The position numbers and the translations under genes were made by a program. From contig CAKSHT010000097.1 in NCBI GenBank assembly GCA_934457235.1, forward strand, positions 1 through 8,424: DNA of 8,424 bases, given 5' to 3'. A model generated the notes under the pieces. That model was not told the DNA's origin and did no database searches. It saw only the letters and a program-made list of their open reading frames with translations. The first letter of the stretch is position 1; each line of letters begins with the position of its first letter. Positions 1-5,480 of the stretch are shown in pieces. Source of the DNA: an uncultured Oscillospiraceae bacterium (GTDB taxonomy: Bacteria; Bacillota; Clostridia; Oscillospirales; Ruminococcaceae).

Positions 1-513
1 GATTATCACCGCTGGCGGATCGTCGGAGGAGCCGCCGCATGCAACGTCCGCCTTTTCCGCCGACTGGTAGTCTTTTTTCTTAAGGAAGTGTATCTTTCCG
101 GTGGTTTCCACTATTGCGTAATATACCTGTGCGATGTCGAATATCTGTTCCTCGTGCATGGCTTCCACCAGGTCGTCAACTGTGTATCGCAGGCGCTTCA
201 TTTCCTTTTGCATTATCCTGCCCTCGGAGATTATCACCCGTGGACTGCCTATCATCAGTCTGCGGAATTTCGGGAACTTCAGCATTACCGCCGACATGAT
301 GACGTCAAGGCACACCAGGGTCAGTATCGGCACTACGCCCATGAGCATCGGCATTGATGAATCCTCGACCGGCACCGACGCGATGTTGGAGATCAGTATC
401 GTCACTACCAGCTCCGATGGCTGCAGTTCTCCGAGCTGACGCTTTCCCATCAGCCGGAGCGAGAACGTAATTATAATATAGAGTATGCAGGCTCTTATGA
501 GTACGACCGCCAT
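1..513 (-). CDS. DUF421/YetF-family membrane protein, 3' end missing at window edge
   Basis: The frame is open for 171 codons from ATG at 513-511 to the left edge; the C-terminus lies outside. The start has a good site (GAGG, 7 nt upstream). The family signature is clear: residues 22-35 read MGKRQLGELQPSEL, followed by a hydrophobic segment. Predicted membrane segments lie near residues 3-21, 35-49 and 56-78, then a soluble YetF-type domain from about residue 85 (SPRVIISEGRI at 90-100; LRYTVDDL at 108-115; VYYAIVETTGKI at 130-141). These proteins form small helical-bundle membrane proteins with a cytoplasmic domain; in Bacillus, YetF-type proteins have been linked to spores and germination, but the biochemical role is not settled. 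Family members are usually somewhat over 200 residues, so perhaps a quarter is missing. After residue ~150 the sequence becomes Gly/Ser/Asp-rich and is not recognisable. It is divergent from the gene at 673. No convincing promoter was found in its 100-nt upstream region. Confidence 0.9.
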   Translation of the reverse strand, partial: MAVVLIRACILYIIITFSLRLMGKRQLGELQPSELVVTILISNIASVPVEDSSMPMLMGVVPILTLVCLDVIMSAVMLKFPKFRRLMIGSPRVIISEGRIMQKEMKRLRYTVDDLVEAMHEEQIFDIAQVYYAIVETTGKIHFLKKKDYQSAEKADVACGGSSDDPPAVII

Positions 514-603
514 TTTATTACCTCGCTTTGTCTTTTTGCTGGTATTATTTCCGTGCGGGTACGGATTATTCGCATATTTTCACGAAACACGGCGATAAAT
601 GCC

Positions 604-632
604 TTGACAAGCTAAAAAATATGAGATATAAT
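604..632 (+). promoter_or_regulatory. Perfect sigma-A-type promoter for the U32-like gene
   Basis: TTGACA at 604-609 and TATAAT at 627-632 are separated by exactly 17 bp, an exact match to the housekeeping consensus in both hexamers. Transcription would begin near 639, giving a short leader of about 34 nt that carries the ribosome binding site GAGGAG at 659-664. It lies in the divergent gap between the DUF421 gene and the U32-like gene and points toward the latter. Such a strong core promoter suggests high, largely constitutive expression unless a repressor acts. Confidence 0.85.
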
Positions 633-672
633 TAAAACAGCGTTTTTTATTAAATTTTGAGGAGTTTTTACA

Positions 673-1698
673 ATGACAGCTAAATTTCATATTCCGGATT
701 TCTGGAGACATTTTGGACTTAACCTGAATCTTATTGACATGATAAAAAAGCATCCGGAGTATTTCCGCGATGTGGAGATCGTATCCACATACGGCTGCTT
801 TGCACCGGCGCTCTGGAATGGCGGACGTACTATTGTTGGCAATACACCAGTTGAAATTATCAAGTGGACGATTGATGAGTTCAACAAGCGCGGTGTTCCG
901 ATCAGATATACCTTTACAAACCCCACGCTTACTGAAAAGGATCTCAACGATTCTTTCTGCAATATGCTTTGCCGAATGGCTGATAATGGTTTTAATGAGA
1001 TCATTGTAAATCTTCCGTTCCTTGAGAATTACATAAGAGAAAAGTATCCTAAATATAAGCTCACCTCGTCTACAGTAAAACAGATCGAGGATTACGACCT
1101 GCTGATGAAGGAATTCGAAAAGGATTATAAGCTTGTTGTCCTTGACTACAACTGGAACAACGACTTTGAAAAGCTTGAGAAGATCCCTATGGAGCTGAGA
1201 AAACGCTGTGAGATTCTTATCAATCCTTACTGCGTTCCGCATTGCCAGCGCCGCGGAGAGCATTACAAAGTACTCGGCAGATGCCAGCGCAAGGCGAGTG
1301 AATTAAGAATGTCCACAGTTGACAGTTTTCTGCGCGGCTCCAGACCTTCAAGACCGCAGGAAGATCCGATGAAGGAAGCCAACGAATTTGATTGCGCGAA
1401 TACACTGATGAATTTCTATCAGATAAATCATTTCAAAACATTTATAACTAATGATGATCTGTATGAAAAGTATCTTTCCATGGGCTTTGATAACTTTAAA
1501 ATTGAGGGAAGAGTGCTCAGTGAACCGAATGTTGTCGAAAGCTACGTATATTATCTTGTGAAGCCAGAATTCCGTGACAAGGTCCGCCTTGAACTGCTTA
1601 CTGCTCCCAAGCCGATACCCAAGGTAGTTCCCCAGCGTCCGAAGAGACACTTCGTGGATTACGACGGAAAGCCGATCCCCCAGAAGGAAGATAAGTGA
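673..1698 (+). CDS. U32-peptidase-like TIM-barrel protein of unknown function
   Basis: This is a 341-residue soluble protein without signal peptide or membrane segment. The start is fixed by GAGGAG 8 nt upstream and a consensus promoter. It resembles the U32 'peptidase/collagenase-like' barrel family: FKIEGR near residues 275-280, preceded by GFDN, matches the family's conserved IEGR segment, and the middle has alternating strands and helices with NP and NLPF turns (83-84, 113-116). A cysteine-rich stretch spans residues 179-204 (C179, C187, C191, C204), with a further C241; U32 relatives such as UbiU/UbiV and RlhA use four cysteines to bind a 4Fe-4S cluster in tRNA, rRNA or ubiquinone hydroxylation. 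Here that is inference; the spacing differs from what I remember for those proteins. The C-terminal ~30 residues are Pro/Lys-rich and probably disordered. The gene stands alone, so its neighbours give no functional hint. Coding is certain, family assignment moderate, function unknown. Confidence 0.65.
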   Translation: MTAKFHIPDFWRHFGLNLNLIDMIKKHPEYFRDVEIVSTYGCFAPALWNGGRTIVGNTPVEIIKWTIDEFNKRGVPIRYTFTNPTLTEKDLNDSFCNMLCRMADNGFNEIIVNLPFLENYIREKYPKYKLTSSTVKQIEDYDLLMKEFEKDYKLVVLDYNWNNDFEKLEKIPMELRKRCEILINPYCVPHCQRRGEHYKVLGRCQRKASELRMSTVDSFLRGSRPSRPQEDPMKEANEFDCANTLMNFYQINHFKTFITNDDLYEKYLSMGFDNFKIEGRVLSEPNVVESYVYYLVKPEFRDKVRLELLTAPKPIPKVVPQRPKRHFVDYDGKPIPQKEDK

Positions 1699-1713
1699 TT
1701 CTCTGTGCAGATT

Positions 1714-1736
1714 TATATTTTTCCGCTGAAAATATA
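1714..1736 (+). terminator. Weak AT-rich hairpin after the U32-like gene
   Basis: A perfect 8-bp inverted repeat (TATATTTT at 1714-1721, AAAATATA at 1729-1736) with a 7-nt loop begins 16 nt after the stop codon. The stem is nearly all A-T and the following sequence has only a short TTTT at 1741-1744, so it is at best a weak terminator or an mRNA 3'-end stabiliser. No better terminator was seen before the next promoter at 1771. Confidence 0.3.
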
Positions 1737-1770
1737 ACGCTTTTCCTTGTAAATTTATAGAAAATGCCTA

Positions 1771-1799
1771 TTGCAATACGCTATGGGATATGTTATACT
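1771..1799 (+). promoter_or_regulatory. Extended -10 promoter for the SCP2-like gene
   Basis: TTGCAA at 1771-1776 and TATACT at 1794-1799 are 17 bp apart, and TGT immediately before the -10 gives an extended -10 element (TG at 1791-1792). Transcription would start near 1806, leaving a leader of about 96 nt before the ATG at 1902. Confidence 0.75.
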
Positions 1800-1805
1800 T
1801 ACATA

Positions 1806-1901
1806 GAGAAGAAATAGGACAGCGAACGCTGTTTTATAAAGCGGCGGTGATGCTGCATTTGTCCGGGTATCACCCGGCGTCCACCACAGGAGGTTTCTAT
1901 C
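1806..1901 (+). promoter_or_regulatory. Structured 5' leader of the SCP2-like gene
   Basis: The predicted leader contains two compact inverted repeats. The first pairs ACAGC (1819-1823) with GCTGT (1828-1832) around a GAAC loop and is followed by TTTT, so it has the outline of a tiny terminator. The second pairs CCGGGT (1863-1868) with ACCCGG (1872-1877) around ATC and stands 10 nt upstream of the ribosome binding site AGGAGG (1888-1893). A short reading frame, ATG 1850 to TAA 1912 (20 codons), overlaps the real start in another frame. Whether any of this regulates expression is not shown by the sequence; the hairpins may simply stabilise the mRNA. Confidence 0.4.
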
Positions 1902-2471
1902 ATGACAAATAAAGAACTCGCTGAAAAGATCAATGGCTACCTCAAGGGCAGCAAGGCTAAGGCTAAGAAATATGAGGATCTGGTCGTTGCTAACTTCACT
2001 ATTCTCGAAGAGGACGGAGATGTTTACGTTGAGGTAAAGGACGGCGTTCTGACTGTCGCTCCTTATCACTATGACGACCTCCAGGTAAACGTTACCGGTT
2101 CAGCTGAAAACATCGACAAGCTGTTTGCCGGTGAGATCACATTTGACAAGGCTGTCGCTGACGGTATTGTAAAGGTTGACGGCGATATCGCAAAGTTCCT
2201 TGCACTTGAGCCGCTGGTTCCTGCAAAGAAGGCTGAAAAGAAGCCCGTTGCCGAGAAGAAGGCTGCTGAAAAGAAGCCTGCCGCTCCTGCCGCAAAGCCC
2301 GAAACAAAGGTCACAGCTCCTGCCGCAAAAACCGAGGCAAAGCCTGTTGCTCCCGCAGCAAAGGCTCCCGAAATCAAGCCCGCTCCCGCAGCAGAGAAGA
2401 AGCCTGAGGTAAAGGCTGCCGCTCCTGCTCCTAAGGCTAAGCCCAACGCTAAGAAGCACGGCAAGAAGTAA
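1902..2471 (+). CDS. SCP2-like domain protein with histone-H1-like Lys/Ala/Pro tail
   Basis: The protein has 189 residues and starts 8 nt after a strong AGGAGG. Residues ~1-106 form a small acidic/hydrophobic domain with the pattern of the SCP2 sterol-transfer fold: VYVEVKDGVLTV (41-52), VNVTGSAENIDKLFAGEIT (62-80), then a segment ending GIVKVDGDIAKFLAL (88-102), where SCP2 proteins have G-x-(I/L)-K-(I/V)-x-G-D. SCP2 domains bind lipids or other hydrophobic ligands. Residues 107-189 are low-complexity: 23 lysines in 83 residues with Ala, Pro and Glu in recurring KKA, PAAK and EKK units, ending AKKHGKK. This resembles the tails of bacterial histone-H1-like proteins, which contact nucleic acid or other polyanions. 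There is no signal peptide, so it is probably cytoplasmic. Nothing adjacent explains its role. It is a single gene with its own promoter and terminator, suggesting strong expression. SCP2 assignment is by pattern only. Confidence 0.7.
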   Translation: MTNKELAEKINGYLKGSKAKAKKYEDLVVANFTILEEDGDVYVEVKDGVLTVAPYHYDDLQVNVTGSAENIDKLFAGEITFDKAVADGIVKVDGDIAKFLALEPLVPAKKAEKKPVAEKKAAEKKPAAPAAKPETKVTAPAAKTEAKPVAPAAKAPEIKPAPAAEKKPEVKAAAPAPKAKPNAKKHGKK

Positions 2472-2487
2472 TTTTCTATTGAAACAT

Positions 2488-2520
2488 ACGGACGCCCGTG
2501 TATTTTCCGGGCGTCTGTTT
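2488..2520 (+). terminator. Rho-independent terminator of the SCP2-like gene
   Basis: An 11-bp stem (2488-2498 with 2508-2518, one G-U pair, GC-rich core GACGCCCG/CGGGCGTC) with a 9-nt loop begins 16 nt after the stop codon. The tail TTTGCTTT is moderately T-rich. This separates the SCP2-like gene from the lipoprotein gene downstream. Confidence 0.8.
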
Positions 2521-2618
2521 GCTTTACAGGCTGCATATTTTTTCACCTTATGCCGAATTGCGGCAGCCCCTGGCAGCCACTCCGTCAGACTTTATATCCA
2601 GAAGGATTTGATATATAG

Positions 2619-3827
2619 ATGAAATTTAATACCTACAGTGCTGCGATGGCTGTATGCCTTGCCTTCGCGATGCTGAGCGGCTGCGCTTCCACGGAGCAGA
2701 AGCCGGATATCAGCAATGCGTCGATGGGCGATCTTGTTACTTCGACGACGCCTGCGACCGGCAGTACGGCTGTTCTTACGACGCCGGAGGAGACTTCTCA
2801 GACTACTGGACCAGAGGACACGACCACTCCGGCTGTTCAGATACCCACCGCAGAAGTTACAACGACTCCGGATGCAGACAACAATTTCGACATTTTCTAT
2901 GAAGAGGTGCATGAGCAGTTCGACCTGAGCGAGGAGGAACTGAGCTTCGTTGATTACTCGCTGTTTGTCGGCGACAGCATTTGCAGCGGATTTGCGGAGT
3001 ACGGCATAATTCCGCGGGAGCATGTTGCGGCTAAAGGCAATCTTGGTTCGCGCAGTTTCTTTGACTATACGTTCAAGTTCCGCGGAAAGGAGGATCAGAC
3101 CTACGAACAGGTACTGAAAACCTCAAAGCCGCGTTACGTCCTGCTTTCAATGGGCATGAACGATGTGAACATGGTGTACGAGCAGACTTATTGCGAGAAT
3201 TACCGCAAGGTCATTCAGGCAACGCTGGACGGAAGCAACGCTGATGTATTTGTTTCCGCGATAACCCCGGTGTGTAGTAAGTTCTGCGCGAACAGCGTGA
3301 TAGACAGCTTCAATGACTACATGCGCCGTTTTATTGAGGAAGAGTTCCCGGAGCGTGTGCATTTCATTGATTTCGCCCAGTACCTTAAAAATGACGAAGG
3401 GAAGCTGCGTACCTGCCTTCATTCCGGCGACGGAGTTCACCTTGGTCCGTACTGCTATTACATAGCCCTCTGGGAAATGCACCGCGCGTTGATGGAAACC
3501 GGATTGTGGGACGGAACCAATCCCACTGACGATGCAAAGCCGATGCCGACGTATGAAGCGACCGCAGAGGTGACAAAGTCCTCGACAGCTGCGGATACGA
3601 CAGCTTCCGCCGAACCGGAGGAAACCATCAAACCGCAGACCACCAAGCCGGCAAAGACTACAAAGGCAACGACGTCCAAAACCACGAAGCACAAGCCGAT
3701 TAAGACAACGACAGAGTTGACTGAAACGGAACCGATAGAGGTCGAGCCGGACGAAAAGACCGTTGATGGAACGGTGCCGGATACCGATATGCCGATTGAA
3801 ACACCAGTCGAAATTCCAGTTGAATAA
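2619..3827 (+). CDS. Secreted lipoprotein SGNH/GDSL-family hydrolase (probable esterase)
   Basis: The protein has 402 residues. Residues 1-22 are a lipoprotein signal peptide: K2, a hydrophobic core, then lipobox LSGC with lipidated C22. Residues 23-~86 are a Thr/Pro/Glu-rich linker. The catalytic domain spans about 110-295 and shows the SGNH blocks: FVGDS (116-120, nucleophile S120), Gly at 140/143 for the oxyanion hole, GMND (179-182, N181), and DGVH (271-274, D271/H274). Residues ~300-402 are again Thr/Pro/Lys then Glu/Pro-rich, with no transmembrane anchor, LPXTG or dockerin. Such enzymes de-esterify, typically deacetylating polysaccharide or peptidoglycan; the substrate cannot be read here. 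The protein would sit on the outer face of the cytoplasmic membrane with the catalytic domain held off by the linker. The site AGAAGGA (2600-2606) is 12 nt from the ATG, rather far, but the signal peptide supports this start. No clear promoter was found in 2521-2600. Confidence 0.9.
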   Translation: MKFNTYSAAMAVCLAFAMLSGCASTEQKPDISNASMGDLVTSTTPATGSTAVLTTPEETSQTTGPEDTTTPAVQIPTAEVTTTPDADNNFDIFYEEVHEQFDLSEEELSFVDYSLFVGDSICSGFAEYGIIPREHVAAKGNLGSRSFFDYTFKFRGKEDQTYEQVLKTSKPRYVLLSMGMNDVNMVYEQTYCENYRKVIQATLDGSNADVFVSAITPVCSKFCANSVIDSFNDYMRRFIEEEFPERVHFIDFAQYLKNDEGKLRTCLHSGDGVHLGPYCYYIALWEMHRALMETGLWDGTNPTDDAKPMPTYEATAEVTKSSTAADTTASAEPEETIKPQTTKPAKTTKATTSKTTKHKPIKTTTELTETEPIEVEPDEKTVDGTVPDTDMPIETPVEIPVE

Positions 3828-3832
3828 TAAAT

Positions 3833-3862
3833 AAGCAGGCGCTGAAATCGGCGCCTGCTTTT
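3833..3862 (+). terminator. Strong terminator of the SGNH lipoprotein gene
   Basis: AGCAGGCGC (3834-3842) pairs perfectly with GCGCCTGCT (3851-3859), extendable by A3833-T3860, around an 8-nt loop, and runs into TTTT. It begins 5 nt after the stop codon. This is a textbook intrinsic terminator in the plus direction. Confidence 0.92.
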
Positions 3863-3890
3863 GTACATGCTGATAAAATTTCTGGCAAAT

Positions 3891-3924
3891 AAAAAGCAGG
3901 GGCGGATTCTATATCCGCCCTGCT
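3891..3924 (-). terminator. GC-rich hairpin, possible second terminator for minus-strand transcripts
   Basis: Bases 3895-3907 pair with 3913-3924 (core GGCGGAT/ATCCGCC, one bulged G). Read on the minus strand the stem runs directly into TTTTT (3895-3891), the arrangement of an intrinsic terminator; on the plus strand no T-run follows. No minus-strand gene lies between it and the gatB terminator at 3994-4026, so it would be a back-up stop or a member of a dispersed palindromic repeat family. Confidence 0.5.
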
Positions 3925-3947
3925 CCCTTGTGGTGCGCAATATTGTA

Positions 3948-3966
3948 GGGCTACCATCGGTCGCCC
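3948..3966. repeat. Imperfect palindrome related to neighbouring GGGC hairpins
   Basis: GGGCTACC (3948-3955) and GGTCGCCC (3959-3966) pair over 8 positions with a single T-C mismatch around a 3-nt loop. It lies between two hairpins with GGGCGGAT/ATCCGCCC stems and shares their GGGC...GCCC ends, but has no T-run on either side. It looks like a REP-like palindromic unit rather than a terminator. Confidence 0.45.
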
Positions 3967-3993
3967 AGATTTGTTAATGTGGGAAATCTACAT

Positions 3994-4026
3994 AAAAAAC
4001 TAAGGGCGGATCGTAAGATCCGCCCT
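3994..4026 (-). terminator. Rho-independent terminator of the gatCAB operon
   Basis: AGGGCGGATC (4003-4012) and GATCCGCCCT (4017-4026) form a perfect 10-bp stem with a 4-nt loop. In the minus direction it begins 5 nt after the gatB stop codon (4034-4032) and is followed by TAG and then TTTTTT (3999-3994). Confidence 0.92.
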
Positions 4027-4031
4027 GATTG

Positions 4032-5465
4032 TTACTCTGAAAGCTTCTTCTTGATATATTCCTGGATAGCCTTCGGGGAAGCCTGACCCTTGAGAGCCTT
4101 GTTAGCCTGTCCCATGAAGAACCCGAATACCTTCTGGTCGCCGCTGCGGTACTGCTCGGCTGCCTTCGGATTGTTCGCGATTATCTCGTCAACAGTCTTT
4201 GCGAGCAGGTCGCTGTCCTCCTTTATCCAGAGGTCCTTGGCGTCTGCAATGGACTTCGGAGTGCCGCCGTTCTCTATCATCTCGCCGAGTATCGCCTTGG
4301 CGTTGGACTGAGAAACCTTGTCGGTCTGGAGCAGCTCAACGAGCTGTGCGAATTCCTTGCCGGTGAATTTCAGATCGTCCATATCAACCTCGCCGAGGTT
4401 CTTTCTGCGGAGAAGCTCGCCGGTGATGTAGTTAGCGACTGCCTTGGGGTTGTCGTATTCCTGGATAGCGACGTCGAAGAAATCGCATATCTTCTTGTCG
4501 GAAACGATGAGATCCGCGTCCTGCTTCTTGATACCGTACTGCTCAATGTAGCGTGCAACTCTCTGTTCCGGCAGCTCCGGAATGGAATTGCGTATCTCCT
4601 CAAGTTCATCTTCGGTGAAGATTATCGGAGGGATATCCGGGTCGGGGAAGTAGCGGTAATCGTGAGCGTCCTCCTTGCTTCTCATTGCGGTGGTTTCGCC
4701 GAGAGCCTCGTTGAAACGGCGGGTCTGCTGGATAACCTTTTCGCCGTTGTCCAGAAGTTCTTCCTGGCGCTCGATCTCGACCTCAATAGCCTTTGCTATC
4801 GCCTTGAGGGAGTTAAGATTCTTCAGTTCGGTTCTGGTGCCGAGTTCATTGCTTCCCTTGGGGGCGATGGAGATATTGACGTCACAGCGGATAGAGCCCT
4901 GCTCCATCTTGCAGTCGCATATTCCGGCATACTGGAGGAGCAGCATTATCTTTTCAAGGTATGCTACGACTTCCTCAGCGCTATGGAAATCCGGTTCGGT
5001 CACTATCTCAATGAGCGGAACACCACAACGGTTGTAGTCCGCAAGGGAGATTCGGTTCACTTCGTCGTGAACGAGCTTACCGGCGTCCTCTTCAAGGTGT
5101 ATACGGTTGATGCGTATATCCTTTTCCTTGCCGCCGACGTTTATCTTTACGTTACCGGAAAGGCACACCGGGCGCGGCATCTGGGATATCTGATATGCTT
5201 TCGGCAGGTCGGGGTAGAAGTAGTTTTTTCTGTCCCACTTGGTGAAGCGTGAGATGTCGCAGTTCATGACATAGCCTGCCTTGATGATGTACTCAACTGC
5301 CTTTCTGTTCAGTACCGGCAGAGTTCCGGGAAGTCCGCTGCACACAGGGCAGCATCTGGAGTTCGGCGTACCGCCGAACTCTGCGGAGCAGGTACAGAAT
5401 ACCTTGGAGTTGGTGGAAAGCTCCGCGTGTGTTTCAAGACCTATCGTAGGATAATATGAGCTCAT
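4032..5465 (-). CDS. gatB: Aspartyl/glutamyl-tRNA(Asn/Gln) amidotransferase subunit B
   Basis: The 477-residue protein is full length for GatB, the subunit that binds misacylated Glu-tRNA(Gln)/Asp-tRNA(Asn) and, with GatA and GatC, converts it to the amidated form using ATP. The N-terminus reads IGLETHAEL (8-16), followed by the zinc-site pattern C24-x-C26 ... C39-x2-C42 and then CSGLPGTLPVLN. The family signature DRKNYFYPDLPKAYQISQ is at about residues 78-95, and HDYRYFPDPDIPP near 268 is the second conserved block. The C-terminal ~150 residues are the helical YqeY-like tRNA-binding domain. The ribosome binding site is 7 nt upstream of the ATG and abuts the gatA stop codon. It is the last gene of the gatC-gatA-gatB operon and is followed at once by a terminator. 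Expected in bacteria lacking glutaminyl- and/or asparaginyl-tRNA synthetase. Confidence 0.98.
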   Translation of the reverse strand: MSSYYPTIGLETHAELSTNSKVFCTCSAEFGGTPNSRCCPVCSGLPGTLPVLNRKAVEYIIKAGYVMNCDISRFTKWDRKNYFYPDLPKAYQISQMPRPVCLSGNVKINVGGKEKDIRINRIHLEEDAGKLVHDEVNRISLADYNRCGVPLIEIVTEPDFHSAEEVVAYLEKIMLLLQYAGICDCKMEQGSIRCDVNISIAPKGSNELGTRTELKNLNSLKAIAKAIEVEIERQEELLDNGEKVIQQTRRFNEALGETTAMRSKEDAHDYRYFPDPDIPPIIFTEDELEEIRNSIPELPEQRVARYIEQYGIKKQDADLIVSDKKICDFFDVAIQEYDNPKAVANYITGELLRRKNLGEVDMDDLKFTGKEFAQLVELLQTDKVSQSNAKAILGEMIENGGTPKSIADAKDLWIKEDSDLLAKTVDEIIANNPKAAEQYRSGDQKVFGFFMGQANKALKGQASPKAIQEYIKKKLSE

Positions 5466-5472
5466 GCCATTA

Positions 5473-5480
5473 CCTCCTTA
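5473..5480 (-). promoter_or_regulatory. gatB ribosome binding site fused to the gatA stop codon
   Basis: On the minus strand the sequence reads TAAGGAGG: the gatA stop codon TAA (5480-5478) runs directly into GGAGG (5477-5473), 7 nt before the gatB ATG. Ribosomes ending gatA therefore stop on the gatB binding site, which favours coupled translation and equal subunit amounts. Confidence 0.85.

Noticed and set aside
88..439. Three plus-strand frames in the first 440 bases
   Set aside because: They lie opposite the clearly recognisable DUF421 coding sequence on the minus strand and lack ribosome binding sites.
2069..2546. Two long minus-strand frames opposite the SCP2-like gene
   Set aside because: They are mirror products of the Lys/Ala/Pro-rich codons (AAG, GCT, CCC) of the real gene, and run through its terminator.
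5180..5235. GatB signature with Ala instead of Gly in PDLPKAYQISQ
   Set aside because: A small, conservative change in an otherwise intact and full-length GatB; I believe it occurs in other Clostridia and see no reason to call it functional.
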